DNA of 64,000 nucleotides, from positions 97,573 to 161,572 of the forward strand of contig JBBSBV010000005.1 in the NCBI GenBank assembly GCA_038250905.1, in the 5' to 3' direction. This stretch comes from JAENVU01 sp038250905. GTDB lineage: Bacteria > Actinomycetota > Acidimicrobiia > IMCC26256 > JAENVU01. The notes under the pieces are model-generated. The model was given only the letters and a program-made list of their open reading frames with translations, was not told the origin of the DNA and did not search any database. Of the stretch, positions 43,304-51,574 are shown one piece after another. The position numbers were made by a program, and so were the translations under genes. The number at the start of each line of letters is the position of its first letter. Positions within the stretch are counted from its first letter, which is position 1.

Positions 43304-43702
43304 TCATGCCACCGTCTCGGAGACCGGACCACCGAGGGCCGCCAAGGCCGACGTGAGCCGATCGGCCGCGTCAGTCGCGAGTCGGGCGAACTTGGGATCC
43401 GTAATCAGCGCGCGCGGGTCGACGACCGAGACGCTCGTCCGGGCTCCGTCCGGCTGCAACACGACGTTGCACGGCACCAGCAGCGCGACCGACGGGTCGA
43501 TCTCCAGGGCCTCCTGGATGAAGACCGGGCTACAGGCACCGAGGATCTTGAGTGGTGGGCGGTCGACGCCCAGCGCGGCTCGCAGATTCGCGGCGACATC
43601 GATCTCGCTCACGATTCCGAAGCCTTCGGCGGCCAGCGCAACCCGGGCGGCCGCCTCCACCTCGTCGATCGGTCCTTCAACCGTGGTCTGAATGCTGTGC
43701 AT
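43304..43702 (-). CDS. DUF302-family protein
   Basis: The 132-residue protein matches DUF302: IQTTVEGPIDEVEAAARVALAAEGFGIVSEIDVAANLRAALG, LKILGACSPVFIQEALEIDPSVALLVPCNVVLQ. Two conserved cysteines occur, in GACSP and VPCNV. The ATG (43700-43702) has AGGAGC upstream. It is divergent from an MMPL transporter gene, with two copies of the ATACCCC-type operator between them, so it is a predicted member of the CsoR/CstR-type regulon. Function of DUF302 is not established. Confidence 0.82.
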   Translation of the reverse strand: MHSIQTTVEGPIDEVEAAARVALAAEGFGIVSEIDVAANLRAALGVDRPPLKILGACSPVFIQEALEIDPSVALLVPCNVVLQPDGARTSVSVVDPRALITDPKFARLATDAADRLTSALAALGGPVSETVA

Positions 43703-43751
43703 CGTTGCGCTCCTCGTCCTGGGCCCGTCACATCGAGGGCCTCGATGCATG

Positions 43752-43779
43752 GGAACAATACCCCGGGGGGTATTGTTCC
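43752..43779. promoter_or_regulatory. CstR/CsoR-type operator 1 (28-bp palindrome)
   Basis: Thirteen-base arms ggaacaatacccc and ggggtattgttcc flank a GG centre, giving a near-perfect palindrome. The core at 43758-43773, ATACCCCGGGGGGTAT, is one of four sites fitting ATACCCCNNNSGGTAT in the window. It lies between the divergent DUF302 and MMPL genes. Confidence 0.8.
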
Positions 43780-43790
43780 TCATCATCGTC

Positions 43791-43806
43791 ATACCCCTTC
43801 GGGTAT
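43791..43806. promoter_or_regulatory. CstR/CsoR-type operator 2
   Basis: ATACCCCTTCGGGTAT is a second site, 33 bases downstream of the first (start to start), still upstream of the MMPL ATG at 43830. Confidence 0.75.
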
Positions 43807-43829
43807 CGACCCGCGACCTCGGAGCCACG

Positions 43830-46013
43830 ATGCAGACCTCACCACCCGCTACTGCGCCCGGTACGGCCGAGACTCATCAGCCGTCTGCACCACCGGACCC
43901 GAAAGCGTTGTTCTCACGCCTCGCCGCGACCATGGCCCGACGTCGTCGTGCGGTGATCGTGGTCTGGTTGCTCGTGTCGTTCGCCGCCGCACCGCTCGCG
44001 CTCACCTTGACGGGTGCGCTCTCCGGCGCCGGCTGGGAGGCGCAAGGGTCGACGGCGCAGCAGGTCCGCGACGAGCTGCGCCGGGACTTCCCGGCGTTGG
44101 GTGCGGAGAACCCGGTCGTGGTCTACTCCCAACCCGCGCCGTTCGCCACGGATCCCGCCGGTCTCCGGACCCTGGTGAAGGACCTCGCGAGTGCGCCTCG
44201 AGCGCGATCGGTCGCCGACCCGCTCACCCTTCCCCAGGACGCGGGCCTGATCGCTCGCGACGGCCACACGGCGATCATCCCCGTCGACCTCGCCGTCGGT
44301 GCCGACGCGACGCGACCCGTCGCGGCCGGCGCGCTCGGTGACTACGTCGCCGGACTGAAGCTCGCCCCTGGCGCCACGGCGAAAGTCACCGGCGAGTGGC
44401 CGGTGTGGAGCGACTTCAACACGGTCAACGCCGAAGCACTCCACAAGGCCGAACTCGTGAGCGGCCTCCCGACGTTGATCCTGCTCTTCCTCGCGTTCGG
44501 GTCGATGATCGCGGCCGGTATCCCACTCCTCCTCGCGCTGGCCGGAATCGCAGTCGGCTTCGCCGCGCTGCATCTCCTCAGCCTCGTGACACCGCTGTCG
44601 GTGTGGTCGATGAACTTCTCGATGATGATCGGCCTCGCGGTCGGCATCGACTACAGCCTGTTCATCGTGAGCCGCTACCGCGAGGAGCGGATCGAAGGCA
44701 AGGACCCGATCGCCGCCATCGAGAACACGATGTCCACGGCCGGAAAGGCCGTATTCCTCTCCGCGCTCACCGTGGTACTCGCGCTCTCGGCGGTGTTCCT
44801 CGTGCCGATCATGGTGTTCCGATCGATGGCCCTCGGCATGATCCTGTCGGTCGTTTCGGTCGCGCTCGCCTCGCTCACGCTGCTCCCGGCAGTGCTCGTC
44901 GCGCTCGGCGACCGGGTGCTGGTCACCCGGGGCAAGCAGGACCCCGACATCGTCGCCGAGGGCCGCTGGGCCCGGTGGACCAGTGTGTCCCTGCGCCGGC
45001 CCGGCACGGTTCTCGCGATCGGGCTCCTGCTGCTCGGCCTGCTCATCCTTCCCGCGGTCGGGATGCATCTCGGGATGCCCGGGGCGCGTGTCGTCGACCG
45101 CGGTCGCACCAGCCGCGACGGCTACGAGCTCCTCGTGAAGTCGTTCGGACCCGGAGCCGCCGCGCCCGCCTTCATCACCGTGCCGGCGACGTCCGCACCG
45201 ACCGTCGTGCGGATCGCCGGTTCGGACCCCGCCGTCGTGGACGCCCGCATCGTCAGCCCCGCCGCGTCCAACGGTCGCACCGTCGTGCGCGTCATCGGCA
45301 CGACGGCCGTCGACGACTCACGGACCGCCGCGCTCGTGCATCGCCTGCGCGACCGGCTGGCCACCACGGTCCCGTCTGCACGCGTGGGCGGACCCGCAGC
45401 CCAGAACGCCGACCTCACCTCGGTCCTCACCGGGCGCGCACCCATCGCGATCGGCGTCATCCTGGTCATGGCCTTCGTGCTCCTGCTTCTGGTGTTCCGG
45501 AGCCTCGCGATCGCCGTCTCGTCCATCCTGATGAACCTCGTCACCGTCGGCGCCGCGTTCGGCTTCGCGACGCTCGTGTTCCAACACGGCATCGGCACCG
45601 GCCTGCTCGGCATCGAGCACCAAGGGTTCGTCGACGCCTGGGCGCCGCTGTTCTTCTTCGCCCTGCTCTTCGGCCTCTCGATGGACTACCAGCTCTTCCT
45701 GCTCGCGGCGATCCGCGAACGCTACGAAGCGACCGGCGATACGAAGCAAGCCATCCGCGAAGGCATCGCCCGGACCGGCCGGCCGATCACGAACGCGGCC
45801 TTGATCATGATCGTCGTGTTCATCGCCTTCGGTGTCACCGGGCCGATCCCACCGACCGAGCTCGGACTCACCCTCGCCGTCGCCGTCCTGCTCGACGCCA
45901 CCGTCGTGCGGGTGCTCCTCGTGCCGGCGACCATGGCGCTGCTCGGCGAACGCAACTGGTACCTCCCGAAATGGCTCGGGCGCATCCTGCCCGTGGTGAA
46001 GTTCAGCCACTGA
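43830..46013 (+). CDS. MMPL-family RND transporter
   Basis: This 727-residue membrane protein of the MMPL/RND class has two halves, each with a periplasmic domain after the first helix and a block of about five helices. The GxxxDY motif appears in MMIGLAVGIDYSLFIVSRYREER and LLFGLSMDYQLFLLAAIRERYE. The ATG at 43830 has CGGAG upstream; an upstream in-frame ATG would read through the operator region. Two operators of the ATACCCC type control it, and a YbhN-like gene follows by 22 bases. Substrate is unknown; context suggests export of a sulphur- or thiol-related compound. Confidence 0.9.
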   Translation: MQTSPPATAPGTAETHQPSAPPDPKALFSRLAATMARRRRAVIVVWLLVSFAAAPLALTLTGALSGAGWEAQGSTAQQVRDELRRDFPALGAENPVVVYSQPAPFATDPAGLRTLVKDLASAPRARSVADPLTLPQDAGLIARDGHTAIIPVDLAVGADATRPVAAGALGDYVAGLKLAPGATAKVTGEWPVWSDFNTVNAEALHKAELVSGLPTLILLFLAFGSMIAAGIPLLLALAGIAVGFAALHLLSLVTPLSVWSMNFSMMIGLAVGIDYSLFIVSRYREERIEGKDPIAAIENTMSTAGKAVFLSALTVVLALSAVFLVPIMVFRSMALGMILSVVSVALASLTLLPAVLVALGDRVLVTRGKQDPDIVAEGRWARWTSVSLRRPGTVLAIGLLLLGLLILPAVGMHLGMPGARVVDRGRTSRDGYELLVKSFGPGAAAPAFITVPATSAPTVVRIAGSDPAVVDARIVSPAASNGRTVVRVIGTTAVDDSRTAALVHRLRDRLATTVPSARVGGPAAQNADLTSVLTGRAPIAIGVILVMAFVLLLLVFRSLAIAVSSILMNLVTVGAAFGFATLVFQHGIGTGLLGIEHQGFVDAWAPLFFFALLFGLSMDYQLFLLAAIRERYEATGDTKQAIREGIARTGRPITNAALIMIVVFIAFGVTGPIPPTELGLTLAVAVLLDATVVRVLLVPATMALLGERNWYLPKWLGRILPVVKFSH

Positions 46014-46035
46014 CGGCTCTAGCGTCGGCGGCACC

Positions 46036-47127
46036 GTGCATCCGACCGACGACGACGCCACGCCGGGCGATCCATCAGATCCGTCCCCTCACGCCGCGAA
46101 CTTGCGGGCCCGACAGGCGCTGCGTTTCACGCTCGGGACGGTGGTCGCCGCGGTTGCGCTGTGGCTGGTCGTGTCGTCGGCCGGTGGACTCGGTGACGCG
46201 TTCGATGCACTGCGACGGACGAACGCCGTCTGGCTGCTCCCGGCGATCGGGTTGGAGGCCGTTTCCTACGTGCTCTCCGCCGCGCGACTCCGCGCGCTCG
46301 CCGGGCCTGAGGCCGGCCTCTCCATGGGCGAAGCAACCGAGCTCTCGCTGGTGGTCCACGGCCTCGGCCTCCTCACGCCCGCGTCTCCTGCGGAGGGCAT
46401 CGCGTTCGAGTATCGGTCCCTCAGCCGACGCGGGCTCACGCGTCGGCGCATCGCACTGACCATCGGCTTCGAGCAGTGGTTCACCACCCGTGTCTTCTAC
46501 CTGATCCACGCGCTCAATCTGCTGGTGATCGTCACGACCCGGGACTTCCCCACCGACACGAAGTGGCCGCTTCTCGCCGCCGCGTTGATCCTCGGCCTGC
46601 TCGTGACCACCGCGTTCGCCGCGGGCCGCCCGCAGGTCGCACAACGGATCGCGGTCGTCGTCGGCAGCCTCCGGTTCTGGCGACCTCGCCCATCGCGGGA
46701 CGATCGACGCGCGTCGGGTGCGCTGCTCCACGCCGACGCCATGGCCGTGGTCGGACCGCCCCGCCGCCGGGCACGCATCGCGATGACCTCGGCGGCCGCG
46801 GTCCTCGCCGACGCGGCGTGCTTCTGGATGCTCCTCTTCGCAGTCGGAATCCACGACGGGTTCGAGCTCGCGCTCCTGAGCGTCGGTGCGGCAGCGGTGG
46901 CTTCATCGATCCCGCTGCTCCCGGGAGGCCTCGGCGCCGTCGAGGCCGCCGTGCCGGCGCTCCTGGCCTGGTACGGCGCGCCGGTGGCCGCCGCGCTGTC
47001 CGCCACCCTCCTCTACCGGGCGATCGGCACCTTCCTCCCGGCGGCAGCCGGTGCGGTCTCCATCCCTGCACTCCGGATCCGTGAGCGGCACGTTCGACCT
47101 GGCGCAGTCAGACCGCCCGAGGACTGA
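46036..47127 (+). CDS. YbhN/LPG-synthase-like membrane protein (UPF0104)
   Basis: The 363-residue protein has about eight hydrophobic helices and the family landmark LLPGGLGAVEAAVPALLAWYGAP near the C-terminus, as in lysylphosphatidylglycerol-synthase transmembrane-domain proteins. It lacks the C-terminal aminoacyl-transferase domain. GTG start. It follows the MMPL gene and is probably co-transcribed. Confidence 0.82.
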   Translation: MHPTDDDATPGDPSDPSPHAANLRARQALRFTLGTVVAAVALWLVVSSAGGLGDAFDALRRTNAVWLLPAIGLEAVSYVLSAARLRALAGPEAGLSMGEATELSLVVHGLGLLTPASPAEGIAFEYRSLSRRGLTRRRIALTIGFEQWFTTRVFYLIHALNLLVIVTTRDFPTDTKWPLLAAALILGLLVTTAFAAGRPQVAQRIAVVVGSLRFWRPRPSRDDRRASGALLHADAMAVVGPPRRRARIAMTSAAAVLADAACFWMLLFAVGIHDGFELALLSVGAAAVASSIPLLPGGLGAVEAAVPALLAWYGAPVAAALSATLLYRAIGTFLPAAAGAVSIPALRIRERHVRPGAVRPPED

Positions 47128-47157
47128 GCGCGGGACTCGTCGTATGGCCCCACCGAC

Positions 47158-48247
47158 TCACAGCGAGCAGCGGTTCGGACCCACTTCGAGGCTTCGAAGG
47201 GCCGCGGGCGCCAACTCCGAGCGACCCATGTTGGCATTGACGATCTCCACGTAGTTCGGCGGCCGCGGCGTCGACCGCTCCGTCGCCCACGCGACGAACG
47301 CGTCCTCGTCGAATCCGAGCGGTGCCAGCGATTGCCGCAGCTCGCCCAGCGTGGCACCGACCGGTGCATCAGCACGGACGCGCACCGCGTCGCCGTAATG
47401 GCCCGGCATCACGAAGGCGTCGTCGGGCAGGCGCAGGACGCGTTCGTGCAGCGACCAGGTAGAGGTTGTGAGCAAACTCTTCCGCGCGCTCGGCCAAATC
47501 CGGACGACCCACGCCATCGACGAACAACGTGTCGCCCGTGAGCACGACTCGCTCATCGACGAAGTAGACCGTCGAGCCCTCGGTATGCCCGGGCGTACTC
47601 AGTGCCGCGACCGCGAATGCCGAGGACGCGCCGAGCGCGAAGGCGTCGCCGTCATGCAGTGCCGCGTAGTCGAACGCGAAGGAGTCGGCCGGGTTCAGAT
47701 GGAGCGTCGCGCCGACGCGCGATGCGAGGGACCGCGCGCCGGAGACGTGGTCGGCATGGAGATGCGTGTCGAAGACCCGCGTGATCTTCCAGCCGTGCTC
47801 GGCCGCGACCTCGAGATACACGTCGACGTCGAGCGACGGGTCAACCACGAACGCTTCACCGCCTGCGCCGACCACGTAGGAAAGGCAGCCCTTGCCACGG
47901 CGGCGGACCTGCACGACCCGCACGTCGCCATCGAGTTCGGTGACGACCCAGTCGTAGAGAGCACCCCATGCCGCCATGCCACCCCGCAGGTTCGCGACCC
48001 GTTGCCTCCGCTGCGCCAGGAAATCCGCCGCGAGCGCCGATCGGTTTCCCGACGCGCAGACGACCACGATCTCACGGTCTTCGGGCAACTCCGAGAGCCG
48101 CGCCGGAAGCTCACCGACCGGCACGTTCACCATGCCCGAGATCGCCCACTCGGCAACCTCGGCGGGCTCCCGCACGTCGAGTACCAACGGCTCGTCGTCG
48201 CCACCCAGACGCGCGGCCAGCTCCGCGGCGCTGATGTCTCGGTACAT
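47158..48247 (-). CDS. Rhodanese-metallo-beta-lactamase fusion (persulfide dioxygenase-like), frameshifted
   Basis: The protein has an N-terminal rhodanese domain (active site CASGNRS, Cys64) and an MBL-fold domain with THLHADHVSG (161-170), TPGHTEGS, TGDTLFVDGVGRPDL and, after the break, VMPGHYGDAV. That combination belongs to persulfide dioxygenase/sulfurtransferase enzymes that detoxify sulfide-derived persulfides, though CstB places the MBL domain first. The frame breaks at about 47455-47458: AHNLY continues in frame one, SLHERVLRLPDD in the next, needing one extra base. Both halves read well, so this is a recent mutation or a sequence error. It is coupled to thioredoxin upstream. Confidence 0.8.
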
Positions 48248-48264
48248 CGACGGCCGCTCGATCG

Positions 48265-48639
48265 TCAGTCGGCCGCCGCCGCCGCTGCGGCATTCACGGC
48301 AACCCGCACCTCAGCCATATCGAGCGCGCGCACCTGGCCGATCAGATCCGTGAGCGCCGACGCAGGAAGGGCACCCGGCTGCGAGAACACCAGGATGCCG
48401 TCCCGGAACACCATCAACGTCGGAATCGACATGATCCCCACGGCTCGCGAGAGCGACTGCTCGGCTTCCGTGTCCACCTTGGCGAAGACGATGTCAGGGT
48501 GTTCGTCCGCTGCGGCCTCGAAGACCGGGGCGAACATCCGACATGGCCCACACCACGACGCCCACCAGTCGACGAGCACGATGCCGTCCTGCGACACGGT
48601 CGATTCGAATTTCTCTTCGGTCAAGGCGATGGTGCCCAC
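48265..48639 (-). CDS. Thioredoxin
   Basis: The 124-residue thioredoxin has the active site WASWCGPCRM (Cys30, Cys33), the cis-proline region GIMSIPTLMVF, and a C-terminal Ala-rich extension (DMAEVRVAVNAAAAAAAD). It is first in a transcript with the rhodanese-MBL gene (17-base gap), with an ATACCCC-type operator about 40 bases upstream of its ATG. It may reduce persulfides or the regulator. Confidence 0.93.
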   Translation of the reverse strand: MGTIALTEEKFESTVSQDGIVLVDWWASWCGPCRMFAPVFEAAADEHPDIVFAKVDTEAEQSLSRAVGIMSIPTLMVFRDGILVFSQPGALPASALTDLIGQVRALDMAEVRVAVNAAAAAAAD

Positions 48640-48678
48640 GGCGGCCTCCTCGGGTCGGTCTCCCTTGCGTCAACCACT

Positions 48679-48694
48679 ATACCCCCTAGGGTAT
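48679..48694. promoter_or_regulatory. CstR/CsoR-type operator 3
   Basis: ATACCCCCTAGGGTAT lies upstream of the thioredoxin gene, 40 bases from its start. It matches the consensus of the other three sites exactly at the fixed positions. Confidence 0.75.
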
Positions 48695-48749
48695 TCCCGA
48701 GCGGCCGGTCCGACGGCACTCGCCGCGACGAGGGTTCGGCGACGTGTCC

Positions 48750-49106
48750 TCAGTTGACCGCGGCGACCGGAGCCGCGAACTCGTCGTACGCCGCGAGTGC
48801 GCGCGGGCCGTAGACGGACGCGGTGCCGCCATCCATCAGGAGTGCGACGCCGATGGCCTCGGCGACCTCGGCGCGGGTCGCGCCCTGCCTGGCGGCGCCA
48901 CTCGCGTGGTACGCGATACATCCGTCGCACTGCTTGACGACGGAGATCGCGAGGGCCATGAGCTCCTTGGTCTTGGCGTCGAGCACGCCATCGGCGACGG
49001 CCGATGCGTGAAGCTTGCCGAAGCCGTCCCACTGACCGGGGATCTCGGCGCGCAGGGCACGGGTGGGCTCTCGAAGCTCCTCCACGATGTCGCGGTACTT
49101 ACCCAT
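48750..49106 (-). CDS. AhpD/carboxymuconolactone decarboxylase-family protein
   Basis: The 118-residue CMD-fold protein has the redox motif KQCDGCIAYHASGAARQGAT (Cys60, Cys63, His67) of AhpD-like peroxidase-system proteins and a helical remainder. The ATG (49104-49106) is preferred to a GTG two codons earlier because GAGG lies five bases before it. It is divergent from the CsoR-family regulator across operator 4, so it is a likely regulon member. Confidence 0.88.
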   Translation of the reverse strand: MGKYRDIVEELREPTRALRAEIPGQWDGFGKLHASAVADGVLDAKTKELMALAISVVKQCDGCIAYHASGAARQGATRAEVAEAIGVALLMDGGTASVYGPRALAAYDEFAAPVAAVN

Positions 49107-49212
49107 GGCCACCTCGCTTGTCCGGCCCGCATCGCAGCGGGAACATCTCCGACGCTACGGACCGCGTGACCAGACCGGTAGGGCCTTTGGGCTCGGTTGC
49201 GGTGGGGCCGCG

Positions 49213-49228
49213 ATACCCCAGTCGGTAT
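49213..49228. promoter_or_regulatory. CstR/CsoR-type operator 4
   Basis: ATACCCCAGTCGGTAT lies between the divergent AhpD-like gene and the CsoR-family gene, 38 bases before the latter's ATG. Autoregulation is implied. Confidence 0.75.
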
Positions 49229-49265
49229 GCGAAGTCGCCCGGCGCGCGGCGCGTACCATGCGGGA

Positions 49266-49568
49266 ATGAACGCCGCGAAGCGCCCGAGCAGTCCGGGGAT
49301 GGAACTCGATCCCGAAACCGTCACCGGGCTGCAAAAGCGCCTCCGCCGCATCGAGGGTCAAGTGCGCGGCCTCCAGCAGATGCTGACCGACGAGCGCGAC
49401 TGCCGGGACGTCGTCACGCAGATCGCCGCGACCAACAAAGCGCTCGAGCAGGTCGGCTTCCTTCTCGTCTCCGCCGGGCTCACTTGGTGCCTCGAGGACC
49501 CCGAGCGCTCCGCGGCTGCGGGCTACGACGTCGCCGATGTCCAGAAGATGTTCCTCAAGCTCGCCTGA
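49266..49568 (+). CDS. CsoR-family repressor, CstR-type
   Basis: This 100-residue helical repressor has QKRLRRIEGQVRGLQQML, DCRDVVTQIAATNKALEQVGFLLVSAGLTWC. CsoR copper sensors use Cys-His-Cys. Here Cys46 and Cys75 are kept but the histidine position four residues before the second cysteine reads Gly71, the pattern of persulfide-sensing CstR. Neighbouring rhodanese/MBL and thioredoxin genes and four operators with G-tracts support that reading. Start ATG 49266 has GGGAATG context but no strong ribosome site. Confidence 0.88.
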   Translation: MNAAKRPSSPGMELDPETVTGLQKRLRRIEGQVRGLQQMLTDERDCRDVVTQIAATNKALEQVGFLLVSAGLTWCLEDPERSAAAGYDVADVQKMFLKLA

Positions 49569-49576
49569 ACGACCGA

Positions 49577-50068
49577 CTACTCCGAGTCCGCGATGACCGG
49601 CGGGACGAGGACGTCCAGCGAAGTCCCACCCCGCGCGATCGACTGATAGCGGCGGCGGGCGAACCGCCACCCACTCGGCGTCCGCACCACCTCGTCCTGG
49701 TAGAGCCCGAACGCGCGGCTGAACTCCCCGTCGTGGTCCTGACGGAGTTCGCACATGTACGTACGCACGGTGGCACGGTCGGCGTCGGCCCCGGCGGGGA
49801 AGCCCACCCGGACGTTCAGCGCGACGAACTCGAAGAACGCGAAGCGCTCGATCGCCCCGCCGATGAACTCGCCGAGCGCGAGCGAGCCCTCGATCTCCAT
49901 CGGGTCACGGTCACGCAGGTCGATGGTGACCGGCGCGTCGGCCACGAAGAGCGATTCGAGTTCGGACCACTCCCGCCGGTTGACCACATCGGCATAGGCC
50001 GAGACCAGCCCGCGGATCGCGACGTCGTCGACGGTGACACGCAGTTCCTCGGCCGACGGTTCCACCAC
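49577..50068 (-). CDS. SnoaL/NTF2-like protein
   Basis: This 163-residue protein of the alpha-beta cone NTF2-like fold has the opening helix DDVAIRGLVSAYADVVNRREWSELESLFVADAPVTIDL and later the strands VRTYMCELRQ and FGLYQDEVVRTPSGWRFARRRYQSI. Such proteins are enzymes (dehydratases, hydrolases) or binding proteins; the active site here is not recognised. GTG start. It lies downstream of the ATPase gene's stop by 14 bases and shares its strand. Confidence 0.78.
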   Translation of the reverse strand: MVEPSAEELRVTVDDVAIRGLVSAYADVVNRREWSELESLFVADAPVTIDLRDRDPMEIEGSLALGEFIGGAIERFAFFEFVALNVRVGFPAGADADRATVRTYMCELRQDHDGEFSRAFGLYQDEVVRTPSGWRFARRRYQSIARGGTSLDVLVPPVIADSE

Positions 50069-50082
50069 GACCCGCCGGTCGA

Positions 50083-51483
50083 TCAGCCGCGGCTGCGGTA
50101 GGTGGTCTTGCCGCCGATCGAATCCTTGTTGAGCCGCTTCGAGAGGTGGAGCCCCTCCAGCACGAACTCCACCGCACTGGCGACGCCCGCCGGCGTCTCG
50201 CCCACGCCGAGATCGGCGAGCGCGGCCGGCAGCCCGGCCATCGACGTCAGGAGGTCGGTGTACTCCGACGACGGCACGTCGGCGCCGGTGTGGACCACCC
50301 GACCGTCCTCGAATGCCGCGACCAGGCCACCGAGTTGCTCGGCAGGAACCGCGGCCCGGAACACCTCGAGCACCGAGGCCTTGACGATGCGGTCGAGCAC
50401 CTGGCTGTCGCGCCCGTCCTCGACGGTCTCGATCTCGATCTTGCCGACCGTCGACGACGCGAGTGCGTCGAGGTCACTGATGCGCGGCACCACCTCGTGC
50501 TCGCCCGTCTTCAAGGACCGCCGCATCGCGTTGGCGATCAGCGTCTCGTAGTTGGCGACCGAGAGCCGGACCGAGACGCCGGACCGCTGGTTGACGTGCG
50601 GCGACCGGCGAGCCTGCTGGCTGATCTCGGCCACGATCTCGGTCATGAAATCGGGGACCGAGATCGTGAGGCCTTCGGCACCGAGCGGGCGCGCCTCCTG
50701 CTCGATCACGTCCATCTCGATCTCGACGTCGAGCGGGTAGTGCGTGCGGATCTGGGAACCGAAGCGGTCCTTGAGCGGCGTGATGATCCGGCCGCGGTTC
50801 GTGTAGTCCTCCGGGTTCGCCGAAGCCACGAGCATGACGTCGATGGGGAGTTGGATCTTGTAGCCGCGGATCTGGACGTCTCGTTCCTCGAGCACGTTGA
50901 GGAGGCCGACCTGGATGCGCTCCGCGAGGTCGGGGAGTTCGTTGATGGCGAAGATGCCGCGGTTCGTACGCGGCACCATGCCGTAGTGGATCGTGAGTTC
51001 GTCCGAGAGGTACCGGCCCTCGGCCACCTTGATCGGGTCGACCTCACCGATGAGGTCCGCGATCGACGTGTCGGGGGTGGCGAGCTTCTCGCCGTAGCGG
51101 CGATCGCGGTGCACCCATTCGATGGGCGTCTCGTCGCCGCGTTCGGCGACCAGCAAGCGCGCGTGGTGGGACACCGGCGCGTACGGGTCGTCGTTGATCT
51201 CGCTCCCCGCGACGATCGGCATCCACTCGTCGAGCAGGTTGGTGAGCGATCGGATCATGCGGGTCTTCGCCTGACCGCGCTCGCCGAGGAAGATCACGTC
51301 GTGCCCGGCGAGCAGCGCGTTCTCCAGCTGCGGGAGCACGGTGTCCTCGTAGCCGAGCACGCCGTCGACGAGCGGCTCGCCCGCCGCGACCTTGGCGATC
51401 GCGTTCGCCCGCAACTCGTCCATGACCGACCGCGAGACCCATCCGGACGCTCGCAGCTCTCCCAGCGTTGCAGCACGGCTCAT
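50083..51483 (-). CDS. Mg-chelatase subunit I/MoxR-like AAA+ ATPase
   Basis: This 466-residue AAA+ ATPase has the P-loop LGERGQAKTR (67-75), Walker B-like GIFAINELPDLAERIQVGLLNVLEERDVQI, sensor 1 VMLVASANPEDYTNRGRIITPLKDRFG, and a helical lid. It matches in size the Rv0958-type partner of VWA proteins. The expected VWA gene is about 10 kb away at 38224-40245. In families of this kind ATPase and VWA act together to remodel or insert cofactors. Confidence 0.87.
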   Translation of the reverse strand: MSRAATLGELRASGWVSRSVMDELRANAIAKVAAGEPLVDGVLGYEDTVLPQLENALLAGHDVIFLGERGQAKTRMIRSLTNLLDEWMPIVAGSEINDDPYAPVSHHARLLVAERGDETPIEWVHRDRRYGEKLATPDTSIADLIGEVDPIKVAEGRYLSDELTIHYGMVPRTNRGIFAINELPDLAERIQVGLLNVLEERDVQIRGYKIQLPIDVMLVASANPEDYTNRGRIITPLKDRFGSQIRTHYPLDVEIEMDVIEQEARPLGAEGLTISVPDFMTEIVAEISQQARRSPHVNQRSGVSVRLSVANYETLIANAMRRSLKTGEHEVVPRISDLDALASSTVGKIEIETVEDGRDSQVLDRIVKASVLEVFRAAVPAEQLGGLVAAFEDGRVVHTGADVPSSEYTDLLTSMAGLPAALADLGVGETPAGVASAVEFVLEGLHLSKRLNKDSIGGKTTYRSRG

Positions 51484-51574
51484 CTGGTTGGTCTCCTCCG
51501 GATCCGCGAACCTGACTCGCGCACCTTAGAAGACAATCGCGGCGGACGGTCCTCGAGCCCCGACCCCCACGAGC

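Noticed and set aside
49266..49568. Copper-sensing CsoR with a copper efflux operon
   Set aside because: The ligand histidine is missing and no copper ATPase or chaperone is nearby; neighbours are sulphur-redox genes.
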